Virus record (IMG/VR): IMGVR_UViG_3300020190_000032
Span: 20,316-84,315 of that record
Strand: one strand, 5' to 3'
From: a virus
Length of the DNA: 64,000 nucleotides
Below, piece after piece: positions 49,753-56,451 of the stretch. The number at the start of each line of letters is the position of its first letter. Positions within the stretch are counted from its first letter, which is position 1. The position numbers and the translations under genes are program-made. The notes beneath the pieces were generated by a model. The model was not told where the DNA came from. It saw only the letters and a program-made list of their open reading frames with translations, and did not search any database.

Positions 49753-50014
49753 GCGGGCAGGCGTTGATGGCTACAATAAGCCTAAGCGCACCCCTTCTCA
49801 CCCAACAAAAAGCCACATTGTTGTCGCGAAAGACGGTGAAAACATCAAGACGATCCGTTTTGGCGAACAAGGAGCGAAGACTGCTGGCAAGCCTAAGGCT
49901 GGCGAGAGCGAGGTGATGAAAGATAAACGAGCATCTTTCAAGGCACGCCATGCTAAAAATATTGCCAAGGGCAAGATGTCGGCTGCTTATTGGGCTGATC
50001 GCGTCAAATGGTGA
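49724..50014 (+). CDS. Conserved phage protein (MASKKDPRLERAG type), 96 aa
   Basis: A 96-aa basic protein from ATG 49724: DPRLERAGVDGYNKPKRTPS, HIVVAKDGENIKTIRFG and a C-terminal RHAKNIAKGKMSAAYWADRV. This pattern is recalled as a highly conserved cyanophage family of unknown function, possibly virion- or DNA-associated. Ends one base before the convergent gene at 50015. Confidence 0.8.
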   Translation: MASKKDPRLERAGVDGYNKPKRTPSHPTKSHIVVAKDGENIKTIRFGEQGAKTAGKPKAGESEVMKDKRASFKARHAKNIAKGKMSAAYWADRVKW

Positions 50015-50269
50015 CTACTCGGCGTTGCGGCTGAGAGAGATGAGCGTCGTTAATAATCCCATTAAAACGGCAATTGATCTGTTGTCTGCATCATTACAAC
50101 CCATAGGAGCTGGATCAATCTTTTCTGATTGCTCAGTTCCAATGTACTTGGCGTACCACGGCCACACTGTCGGTAGCACATAAAATCGACAAGAGGCCCA
50201 TTGTAAGGTGGTAACTAAGGCAATTACCGCTGACAATCCGACGATTGCCCTCCAAAGCCAGCCAGGCAC
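50015..50269 (-). CDS. Small membrane protein, 84 aa
   Basis: GTG start; a hydrophobic segment (AIVGLSAVIALVTTLQWA) and a second C-terminal one (IAVLMGLLTTLISL). The NDADNRSIAVLMGLLTTLIS phrase fits holin-associated or spanin-like phage membrane proteins recalled from cyanophages. On the minus strand a GGGATCCTA element ends 19 nt before the start, the same geometry as on the plus strand, which supports it as a real gene. Confidence 0.75.
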   Translation of the reverse strand: MPGWLWRAIVGLSAVIALVTTLQWASCRFYVLPTVWPWYAKYIGTEQSEKIDPAPMGCNDADNRSIAVLMGLLTTLISLSRNAE

Positions 50270-50288
50270 AATTGGACTCCAGTTAAGC

Positions 50289-50297
50289 TAGGATCCC
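50289..50297 (-). promoter_or_regulatory. Putative phage -10 element GGGATCCTA (leftward)
   Basis: Minus-strand GGGATCCTA ends 19 nt before the GTG at 50269; independent occurrence of the motif on the opposite strand. Confidence 0.45.
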
Positions 50298-50312
50298 AAC
50301 GGTAAACTTTAC

Positions 50313-50432
50313 TTGCGTCCGGTTATTATTTTGGAACTTCCTTGGGATATAATCATTGGATTATCGATAATTTTACTTGGTGTTCTTGCGTGCATTGTTT
50401 ATATATTACTGCTTGATAATATTGAATCATGA
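50313..50432 (+). CDS. Possible tiny membrane protein, 39 aa
   Basis: TTG start, one long hydrophobic segment (IIIGLSIILLGVLACIVYIL) and a short acidic end. It overlaps the next gene by ATGA. Small size and weak start make this tentative. Confidence 0.45.
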   Translation: MRPVIILELPWDIIIGLSIILLGVLACIVYILLLDNIES

Positions 50433-50608
50433 ATACTAAAGAGCAAGCCTTGTACGCCCTATTTCGTGGGCGAATGAATATTCCTGCAGCAGCCAAACAC
50501 TGTGGAATCGAGCCGGAGAGAATGAAGGATTACTTTAAAGAATATGCAGCCAATACACCTCCAGAGGACTGGGAGCTTGACATTGTTCTTTGCTGGCCTT
50601 ATGCTTGA
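50429..50608 (+). CDS. Small unknown phage protein, 59 aa
   Basis: A 59-aa protein with an HTH-like core (MNIPAAAKHCGIEPERMKDY) and a C-terminal WELDIVLCWPY phrase recalled from small cyanophage proteins. ATGA overlap upstream. Possibly DNA-binding. Confidence 0.65.
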   Translation: MNTKEQALYALFRGRMNIPAAAKHCGIEPERMKDYFKEYAANTPPEDWELDIVLCWPYA

Positions 50609-50627
50609 AGAGTCCGAGCGATAATGC

Positions 50628-50804
50628 ATGCCCAGTGACATGGCCTGCTGTCTTGACGACAGTTGCCCAATGAAACAAAACTGCCTTCGTTTTTTAATGA
50701 AAAAATCCAGTCCCTATCAATGGTACGCAGATTTTCCACGAAAAGAGGAATCATGTGAGTATCACATTCCCGTGCAACAAAGTGAACTATCCGCTCCGCG
50801 ATAA
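50628..50804 (+). CDS. Cys-rich small protein, 58 aa
   Basis: A 58-aa protein: ACCLDDSCPMKQNCLRF ... EESCEYHIP. Cysteines at ~7, 8, 13, 19 and 43 suggest a metal site or Fe-S-like cluster. The CP ... NCLRF ... C-x-x-H/F-IP layout is recalled from small phage proteins. Function unknown. Confidence 0.6.
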   Translation: MPSDMACCLDDSCPMKQNCLRFLMKKSSPYQWYADFPRKEESCEYHIPVQQSELSAPR

Positions 50805-50979
50805 GATTGCTAGGCACATGTGGCAAATGTGGAGCGAAGCAAATAGTCCTCACCTTGATGGATATAACTGCCCAAAAGAGTTTTATTTCATGGCCGAAAT
50901 TGCCATGAAGTGTGTATGTAAGGAACTCGATGAGATGATCCTTGACATTGTCAAACAACGTCTTGAAAAATTAGTTTAA
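50755..50979 (+). CDS. Small unknown protein, 74 aa
   Basis: GTG start overlapping the previous gene by 50 bp in another frame. Helical (LRDKIARHMWQMWSEANSPH ... MAEIAMKCVCKELDEMILDI). Not recognised. Confidence 0.55.
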   Translation: MSITFPCNKVNYPLRDKIARHMWQMWSEANSPHLDGYNCPKEFYFMAEIAMKCVCKELDEMILDIVKQRLEKLV

Positions 50980-50983
50980 ACAG

Positions 50984-51391
50984 ATGGAACCGATCAACCG
51001 GCTTCTGAAATTTGAGGATCTTTGCGATCAAATCGCAAAAGAGCTTGCCATTTATTATGATGGCATTGAAAATACTTCTGATGAATTCAAATCAGAAAGT
51101 CTTATCATTGCAAATTGTGTAAGGAAGCGCGTTGAGGGGGTGTTAACATTCACTAGCCCTTCTACCGTGCGCCGAGGGCTGGAGTTAATGTTTGACTTAC
51201 AGCCTCAAGTAAATTCTACCCACCATGATTCTCAACCAAAGATTCGTACTTCACTCCAAAGCCGGGTATCTCGCGACGGACGGACACTTCGTCGCCGATC
51301 TTCGGCAAGCAACATTGTTTATGTCGGAGTACAGCGCTCTAGCGGCGTGGAAGTGTATTCGCGGCAAAACCAATTCATCCGTAGAACTTAA
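50984..51391 (+). CDS. Unknown protein, 135 aa
   Basis: The first ~80 residues look genuine (FEDLCDQIAKELAIYYDGIE ... ANCVRKRVEGVLTF). The last ~50 residues are Arg/Ser-rich and overlap a better-looking frame at 51225, so an upstream stop may have been lost or the two frames truly overlap. Function unknown. Confidence 0.5.
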   Translation: MEPINRLLKFEDLCDQIAKELAIYYDGIENTSDEFKSESLIIANCVRKRVEGVLTFTSPSTVRRGLELMFDLQPQVNSTHHDSQPKIRTSLQSRVSRDGRTLRRRSSASNIVYVGVQRSSGVEVYSRQNQFIRRT

Positions 51392-51443
51392 ATTGATTAA
51401 TGTGCCTCGCGAATATTGTGCTTGGTCGAAATTTGCAACATGA
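51225..51443 (+). CDS. Small unknown protein, 72 aa
   Basis: Overlaps the previous gene in a different frame, but reads like protein (HSKAGYLATDGHFVADLRQA) and its stop couples to the next ATG (ATGA). Not recognised. Confidence 0.5.
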   Translation: MILNQRFVLHSKAGYLATDGHFVADLRQATLFMSEYSALAAWKCIRGKTNSSVELKLINVPREYCAWSKFAT

Positions 51444-51607
51444 AAAACAAATCTCTTCTTCTTGCGTTCCTTGCTGGAATGGCTTGTGTTTTTAGCCTGC
51501 ATCTTGCAGAAACAACTTTTCAGGATAAGTCTCATGAGAATATCATGAGAAAATATTGCTCTGAGAAGAAACTTAATTTAGAGGCGTGTGGTAAATATGT
51601 TAACTGA
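51440..51607 (+). CDS. Small exported or membrane-anchored protein, 55 aa
   Basis: MKNKSLLLAFLAGMACVFSL forms a signal peptide or single membrane anchor, followed by a charged part with two cysteines (YCSEKKLNLEACGK). ATGA overlap upstream. Possibly a lipoprotein- or spanin-like component; not proven. Confidence 0.6.
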   Translation: MKNKSLLLAFLAGMACVFSLHLAETTFQDKSHENIMRKYCSEKKLNLEACGKYVN

Positions 51608-51896
51608 AGAAGATTTCATTGCTTTGTGGAAAGATTTAAAATCTGATTTCCCAAAAGAATCAGAGGACACACTTGCTCCAATATTTGCCGTTGAAATTTT
51701 GAGACGCTGGGGTTGGCCTTATAAACCAACCTCGATCAGCGAATCATATCCACCAGTGAATCAAACTTTTCTTGGTTTTTACCCTGAAACCGGATGGATG
51801 ATGGCTCACTGGAAACAAGGATTTGTTCCTTTACCTGACGAGGTACCTACATATTGGCTTTCGATGAACATACTTCCCAATCCTGAGTCGAACTGA
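51597..51896 (+). CDS. Unknown protein, 99 aa
   Basis: ATG 51597, with GTG 51588 as alternative. Rich in Trp and Pro (RRWGWPYKPTSISESYPPVN, FYPETGWMMAHWKQGFVPLP). No family recognised. Its last base overlaps the next ATG. Confidence 0.55.
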   Translation: MLTEEDFIALWKDLKSDFPKESEDTLAPIFAVEILRRWGWPYKPTSISESYPPVNQTFLGFYPETGWMMAHWKQGFVPLPDEVPTYWLSMNILPNPESN

Positions 51897-52081
51897 TGTC
51901 TCAAACCAATCCAGGATCAGATGCAGCATTGCAGTCTGGTTGCACCTGTCCTGTCCTCGATAACTGTCGAGGCGAAGGCGCCTATGGCACAAAACATTTA
52001 TTTTTTATTAATCATCAATGTCCGTTGCACGGCATCAAATTTGACCGTAACAACCCTTGTCAAACCGCGAAGCACTGCTAA
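51896..52081 (+). CDS. Cys-containing small phage protein, 61 aa
   Basis: A 61-aa protein: NPGSDAALQSGCTCPVLDNC ... FFINHQCPLHG. The NPGSxxAxxxGCTCPVLDN plus CPLHG layout is recalled from small proteins in many phages; likely metal-binding, function unknown. Confidence 0.7.
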   Translation: MSQTNPGSDAALQSGCTCPVLDNCRGEGAYGTKHLFFINHQCPLHGIKFDRNNPCQTAKHC

Positions 52082-52123
52082 TATTTCGTCAGCAGCCTCC
52101 ACTGCACTCACCAGCTCCCACTC

Positions 52124-52588
52124 ATGGATCATTTCCAGTTTTCGAGCATTAAGCTTCTCCAGCTCAAGGCAGCCGATCAGCCAATCTTCTCTTTTAACGA
52201 AGGTAGTTTAACAATTACTGCGACAAGAGACGGGGCAACAATTATGATCAAAGCTCCAATGAAAAATATTGGAGAGATTAAAAATGGTGCTGCTGATTTG
52301 ATTCTTGCTCCCAAGCCTAAGCAGGATAAATCTATTAGGCAAACAAAACCTCGTCGCAGATATACTTATTCTGCAGCAGTTCGGCGCGGAGAGCGGCATC
52401 CTTTCTCTCGTTTAACCGAAGTTCAGGTTCGGCAAATCAAAGAACGCTTTGCTAGCCCAGTTTACATGAAGCAATTCAATTCACAGCTAGCCGCTTGGGA
52501 TGAAATTGCAAAAGAATATGGTGTCTCGATGGCATGTATTTCTCATATACATGCCGAAAGAACCTGGAGACATGTTCAAGTAGCTTGA
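52124..52588 (+). CDS. HTH DNA-binding protein, 154 aa
   Basis: The C-terminal half holds a clear helix-turn-helix: QVRQIKERFASPVYM ... WDEIAKEYGVSMACISHIHA then RTWRHVQ, as in HTH domains attached to phage regulators and HNH proteins. The N-terminal half is basic and variable. A strong terminator follows, so it closes its unit. Possible late regulator. Confidence 0.7.
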   Translation: MDHFQFSSIKLLQLKAADQPIFSFNEGSLTITATRDGATIMIKAPMKNIGEIKNGAADLILAPKPKQDKSIRQTKPRRRYTYSAAVRRGERHPFSRLTEVQVRQIKERFASPVYMKQFNSQLAAWDEIAKEYGVSMACISHIHAERTWRHVQVA

Positions 52589-52591
52589 TCA

Positions 52592-52617
52592 AAAAGCCAC
52601 CGAAAGGTGGCTTTTTT
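52592..52617 (+). terminator. Bidirectional intrinsic terminator
   Basis: AAAAGCCACC-GAAA-GGTGGCTTTTTT; A-tract on one side and T-tract on the other allow use from both strands between convergent units. Confidence 0.9.
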
Positions 52618-52753
52618 AATGGGCATCATTCCAATGCCTGATGACTCCAGCTACAATAAAAAAATTTGTTATAAAATACATCGCAAATATAGTTGTTCTT
52701 ATTATAGCAATATGATCAGCGATTTTATTTTCATTGTGAGCCTTTTCTCCCAA
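52616..52753 (-). CDS. Small membrane protein, start uncertain
   Basis: The open frame runs into the tRNA gene (its first ~19 codons are tRNA sequence and include the typical GSNPVR artefact). TTG 52753 is the first plausible start after the tRNA, although the upstream TLWEIWARAL also reads like protein. One hydrophobic segment (TIFAMYFITNFFIVAGVI) precedes a RHW end. Probably a real small membrane protein. Confidence 0.5.
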   Translation of the reverse strand: MGEKAHNENKIADHIAIIRTTIFAMYFITNFFIVAGVIRHWNDAH

Positions 52754-52791
52754 GGCTCTTGCCCATATTTCCCAGAGTGTTTTTCTTTTAG

Positions 52792-52865
52792 AGCCCCTGA
52801 CTGGATTCGAACCAGCAATCTTCGCTTTACAAGAGCGCTGCATCGCCACTTAATGCTTCAAGGGC
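52792..52865 (-). tRNA. tRNA-Thr (anticodon TGT)
   Basis: Acceptor GCCCTTG/CAGGGGC, D-arm GCAT ... ATGC, anticodon loop CTTGTAA, T-arm GCTGG-TTCGAAT-CCAGT. Oddities: A instead of U at position 8 and a G-A pair at the top of the anticodon stem; no encoded CCA. Confidence 0.85.
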
Positions 52866-52892
52866 ACCCTCCAGTTTACCGGAGGGTTTTGG

Positions 52893-53192
52893 TCACAGAA
52901 CGCGGATCAGGCGCTTGCGGGGTCGTAACAACTTGGCTTTAAATACTGGCTTCCGTAAACCCAGTTCTTCGCGTTTTTCAGGATTGACGACAAATACAGG
53001 ATTGCCTGTCTTACTGGAGATACCACGACGGGATAAAAGGCCCATCCGCTGACACCAGTTCATCGTGCGATGCTGGACGCTCCAGAGGTCTCTGAGGGAC
53101 TGGTATTCCTGAGGCTCTGTGCCTCGGCGGGTGTAAATGTCAAACTCTTCAATAAAACGCCGCTGGGCAGGCGTGAGACGAAGGTTGGTCAT
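52893..53192 (-). CDS. Winged-helix-like protein, 99 aa
   Basis: ATG 53192 (MTNLRLTPAQRRFIEEFDIY); a GTG at about 53234 is an alternative. Residues ~25-70 resemble a winged helix (EYQSLRDLWSVQHRTMNWCQ, MGLLSRRGISSKTGNPVFVV). The C-terminus is very basic. Possible leftward regulator upstream of tRNA-Thr. Confidence 0.6.
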   Translation of the reverse strand: MTNLRLTPAQRRFIEEFDIYTRRGTEPQEYQSLRDLWSVQHRTMNWCQRMGLLSRRGISSKTGNPVFVVNPEKREELGLRKPVFKAKLLRPRKRLIRVL

Positions 53193-53292
53193 GGCGTATG
53201 TGTGGAACGCGACATATTCAAGGTAGATACGCACGGGACCAGGTGTCAAGCCCTAAGACTGTCTCAATTATTGGTTTTGCTTATCAGAATCA

Positions 53293-53301
53293 GGAATCCT
53301 A
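53293..53301 (+). promoter_or_regulatory. Putative phage -10 element GGAATCCTA
   Basis: GGAATCCTA ends exactly 20 nt before the ATG at 53322; no Shine-Dalgarno. The 129-nt gap from 53193 holds nothing else clear. Confidence 0.5.
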
Positions 53302-53321
53302 TTGACAGCCTGGCCTCGGTA

Positions 53322-53522
53322 ATGGCGCTCACTCAAGCAGAGTTACTAAAAAACGAATCAATTGATGATCGCGTGAATTCTCTTCTGGTTGCTGGTACCG
53401 GTATTAATTTGACGTATGACGATAACGCAAATACATTAACAATCGCTGGCGCTGGAAACCTGGATTACGGGCTAATTACTGGCTCTGTTACTGGTACCAG
53501 CGATTACGGGAGCTTGACCTAA
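53322..53522 (+). CDS. Small fibre-associated protein, 66 aa
   Basis: MALTQAELLKNESIDDRVNS then GTGINLTYDDNANTLTIAGA, a short phage-fibre repeat. It couples to the following fibre gene by TAATG. Probably a fibre base or connector. Confidence 0.7.
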   Translation: MALTQAELLKNESIDDRVNSLLVAGTGINLTYDDNANTLTIAGAGNLDYGLITGSVTGTSDYGSLT

Positions 53523-55498
53523 TGGCACAACAAGTACAGTTCCGTCGTGGTACGACTGCAGAGCACAGTACTTTTACTGGTGCTGCTGGTGAAGTTACTG
53601 TAGACACTGACAAGGATGTCGTTGTCGTTCACGATGGTAATACGGCAGGCGGTGCGCCGTTGCTCAGGGAGAACGGCAGCCAGAACGCCGTTACTACTGG
53701 CGCCAACACCGCCGCACGGTTCATCCCCACCGGCAGCAGCGTCCCGACGAATGGCGTCTACCTACCTGCCGCAAACACCGTAGGGGTAGCAACTGGTGGG
53801 TCTGGCCGCCTCTTCATTAACAGTGACGGAACCATCTCGGCGGGAGCTGCAATCAGTGGAGGGGGTGGTGTTGTTTTGTTTAACAATGGCGGTCAAACGA
53901 CAGCTAATCTTTCTACGTCAAGCAACAACGATTCTTTTATTGTCGCTCGCCACAATAGCGCCAGCGCAGGAGCCGGGGGTGCTTTTATTGTCGGCGCTCA
54001 GGCAGGATCCTTTGCGGCGATCAAAGGTCTGCTAACCGATGGCAGCAACAACACAGCGGGTGATCTTGCTTTTGCCACTAGAACCACGTCATCAGCGTCA
54101 ACACTTACCGAACGCCTACGCATCACCTCCGCTGGCCTCGTGGGAGTGGGGACTTCAAGCCCTGGGGAAAACCTATCCATTTCTGGAACTGCAAACGTAT
54201 ATTTATCCTTGACTTCAAGTGGAGGTGTCAAGAGTCAGCTAAACGCTGCAGATGCTACAGGTGCTGCTGCTGTCGGTACAGTAACAAATCATCCATTACG
54301 GCTTGAAACTAACAACACCGAACGCCTGCGCGTGACCTCCGCTGGCCTCGTAGGCGTGGGGACTTCAAGCCCTGTCGCAAAGTTTCAAATCAATGTACAA
54401 GACGGCTTTCGCTTTGACGTTGGCGCCAATGCATATTCTTATATGCAGTTTGGATCTGCTGGAGCAGGAGAAGGCACAGCAGAAATTGGCTATGAAAGAA
54501 CTAGCGCCAAGGTCTTTCTTAAAAATACCATCAGCGGTTCCTTAACAACATTTCTAACCGGAGACAGCGTAGGCCGAGTAGGGATTGGCACTACGAGTCC
54601 TGTGGCGCGTGTTCATAGCGACTGGAATGGTGGCAATCAATTCAGAGCATCTAACGGATCAGCAACTTTCGACATACTGAATGATTCCACAAACAGCCTT
54701 CTTATCTCAAGCGGTCCCATGTTCTACCGGACAGGGACATCAGGGCCTCACATCTTTCAAAAAGATGGAGGCAGCAGCGAAGTAGCACGTATTGATGCAT
54801 CAGGACGCCTGTTAGTTGGCACGTCTAGTGTGTATGGCGTTGCAGGTTTATCCCATACAGATATTCAACTTTCACGGGCAAATGCCGATGCTGGCTATTC
54901 GGTTACGTGCTGGAAGGCGGACAACATTGGATTTAATCCAAGTCTAACCTTCATGAGATCCTATAACAATACAGCAGGATCTCACACAGCTCTGCCAAAC
55001 GGTGCGTTTCTTGGGGTTGTAAGGTTTACCGGCTCTGACGGTTCAGTATTTCGCGAGGGTGCTACTATTCGAGCAGACGCAGATGGTCAGGCGTGGGCGA
55101 ATGCTGACTGCCCAACAAAGCTAGTGTTCTCGGTTACCGCTGATGGTGCGTCATCACCAACTGAAGCACTTCGAATTAAAAATGATAGAAGCATCGCCGT
55201 CATTCAAGCTCCAGGCAAGTACACGATAAGTACTTCTGAAGGTGCGACCAGCGTTGCAAATAACGGCACAATAGATTTTTCTAGTTTTTCAGGTTTAATT
55301 TTAATAAATGATCATAGCAGCGGACACACTCAAGTCTTGATTGCTGGAGGCGGGAACGTAACCAGTCTTGGAACTGCAGGCGGTACAGTCGGAAGCCTTG
55401 CGTACAATGTTGGCATTGACGGTTACCGTTGGACAAATAATACTGGTGCAACACGAACTTTCGGGTTCTTCTGCGTGCGAACCCGTCCAAACGCTTGA
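53522..55498 (+). CDS. Tail fibre protein, 658 aa
   Basis: N-terminal fibre module (VQFRRGTTAEHSTFTGAAGE ... VVVHDGNTAGGAP), then beta-repeats centred on LRITSAGLVGVGTSSP, repeated several times with variation (GRVGIGTTSPVARVHS). The C-terminal ~120 residues form a compact beta domain. DNA of the repeats is nearly identical to parts of the fibre gene at 56452, including a 37-bp exact match. Probably a receptor-binding fibre. Confidence 0.85.
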   Translation: MAQQVQFRRGTTAEHSTFTGAAGEVTVDTDKDVVVVHDGNTAGGAPLLRENGSQNAVTTGANTAARFIPTGSSVPTNGVYLPAANTVGVATGGSGRLFINSDGTISAGAAISGGGGVVLFNNGGQTTANLSTSSNNDSFIVARHNSASAGAGGAFIVGAQAGSFAAIKGLLTDGSNNTAGDLAFATRTTSSASTLTERLRITSAGLVGVGTSSPGENLSISGTANVYLSLTSSGGVKSQLNAADATGAAAVGTVTNHPLRLETNNTERLRVTSAGLVGVGTSSPVAKFQINVQDGFRFDVGANAYSYMQFGSAGAGEGTAEIGYERTSAKVFLKNTISGSLTTFLTGDSVGRVGIGTTSPVARVHSDWNGGNQFRASNGSATFDILNDSTNSLLISSGPMFYRTGTSGPHIFQKDGGSSEVARIDASGRLLVGTSSVYGVAGLSHTDIQLSRANADAGYSVTCWKADNIGFNPSLTFMRSYNNTAGSHTALPNGAFLGVVRFTGSDGSVFREGATIRADADGQAWANADCPTKLVFSVTADGASSPTEALRIKNDRSIAVIQAPGKYTISTSEGATSVANNGTIDFSSFSGLILINDHSSGHTQVLIAGGGNVTSLGTAGGTVGSLAYNVGIDGYRWTNNTGATRTFGFFCVRTRPNA

Positions 55499-55517
55499 TC
55501 CAACTAGGAGTTTTCCC

Positions 55518-55790
55518 GTGAGCTACCAATCCCGGCAGATCGCCGATAACGCCTTTGAAATCACTGCTGACTTCCAAGGCAGTCCAGTTACATTTAACGT
55601 CATTGTCGCCAACGATGAATCCGAAGTACCGGAACTGGTTGAGCATCATCTCAACTATTTGAATAGCCCATCGCCGGTTTATTCGGAAACTATTGCCGCA
55701 AGACCCCCTGACCTTCAGCAAGTTATACAAGAGCAGTCAGCACAAATCCAAGCCTTAAATGACCGTCTTGCAGCCCTTGAAAACGCGTAG
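55518..55790 (+). CDS. Fibre-associated coiled-coil protein, 90 aa
   Basis: GTG 55518 has TAGGAG 7 nt upstream, which decides the start over longer frames. N-terminal beta part (NAFEITADFQGSPVTFNVIV) and a C-terminal coiled coil (LQQVIQEQSAQIQALNDRLA). Possibly a fibre chaperone or assembly factor by position. The next ~125 nt carry only promoter-like motifs. Confidence 0.7.
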   Translation: MSYQSRQIADNAFEITADFQGSPVTFNVIVANDESEVPELVEHHLNYLNSPSPVYSETIAARPPDLQQVIQEQSAQIQALNDRLAALENA

Positions 55791-55886
55791 TCCCCTTCAT
55801 CTGTGCGCCTGGCTCGGCATAGCAAACTGAGCCACCGTAGTCTTTGACACTAATCGGCTACCCGAACATTTCACTAAACTAACTTA

Positions 55887-55895
55887 GGCACACTG
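55887..55895 (+). promoter_or_regulatory. Putative phage -10 element GGCACACTG
   Basis: GGCACACTG ends 20 nt before the ATG at 55916. Upstream CTAAACTAACTTA resembles the flank of the element at 24123. Confidence 0.5.
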
Positions 55896-55915
55896 TACCG
55901 GATCCATTTCTAAAC

Positions 55916-56221
55916 ATGAGTACTGAATTTACCTGGAGTGTCTCCCAGCTCGAAAGAGAGACAAGTGACGGTTACGTCTATACAATTCATTATCAAATTG
56001 ATGCCAGTGATGATAGTTACTCTACAGGCGCATATGGCTCATTGGGCTTTGAGCGTCCTGAGTGTGATCTAATTCCTTATGATTCGTTGACGCCTGAGAT
56101 CTGCGTTGGCTGGGTGAAAGATCAGCTTGGCGAGGAGAAGGTTGCTGAGATCGAAGCAGCCCTGCAGGCTCAACTTGACGAAAAGCATGCACCGACTAAG
56201 GCTGTAGGCATTCCCTGGTAA
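55916..56221 (+). CDS. Conserved phage protein, 101 aa
   Basis: FTWSVSQLERETSDGYVYTI, then SDDSYSTGAYGSLGFERPE and a C-terminal VGWVKDQLGEEKVAEIEAAL with KHAPTKAVGIPW. This layout is recalled as a common small protein near fibre genes in cyanophages; function unknown, structural or fibre-linked by context. Confidence 0.8.
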   Translation: MSTEFTWSVSQLERETSDGYVYTIHYQIDASDDSYSTGAYGSLGFERPECDLIPYDSLTPEICVGWVKDQLGEEKVAEIEAALQAQLDEKHAPTKAVGIPW

Positions 56222-56238
56222 GGGATTAAGAAATAATT

Positions 56239-56270
56239 CCCTGCGGAAAACTATTTCCGTAGGGTTTTTT
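56239..56270 (+). terminator. Intrinsic terminator
   Basis: CCCTGCGGAAA-ACTA-TTTCCGTAGGG, 11-bp stem with one G-U, then TTTTTT and ATTGCC, just upstream of the ATG at 56285. Confidence 0.9.
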
Positions 56271-56284
56271 ATTGCCTACCGGTA

Positions 56285-56434
56285 ATGATTGAGCTGTTAG
56301 CTGCTATTGCTGGTGCTGCGATAATTGAAGCTACTGCAGATGCCGCTGAATTAAACGCTTACATTACCAGTCCAGATTATCCTGTATGGCCCAATGATCC
56401 TAGTGTAATTATTGCTTCCGATCCGGAAAGCTAA
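56285..56434 (+). CDS. Small unknown protein, 49 aa
   Basis: MIELLAAIAGAAIIEATADA followed by a polar, Pro/Asp-rich end. The N-terminal Ala/Ile stretch is weakly hydrophobic. Starts 14 nt after a terminator T-tract. Function unknown. Confidence 0.5.
   Translation: MIELLAAIAGAAIIEATADAAELNAYITSPDYPVWPNDPSVIIASDPES
56425..56433 (+). promoter_or_regulatory. Weak motif GGAAAGCTA before fibre gene
   Basis: GGAAAGCTA ends 18 nt before the ATG at 56452, inside the end of the preceding small gene; a weaker member of the family. Confidence 0.3.
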
Positions 56435-56451
56435 TACAGCTTGGTTTCATC

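Noticed and set aside
52607-52942. Plus-strand frame of 111 codons over the tRNA-Thr region
   Set aside because: Runs antisense through the tRNA and the leftward genes; no protein character.
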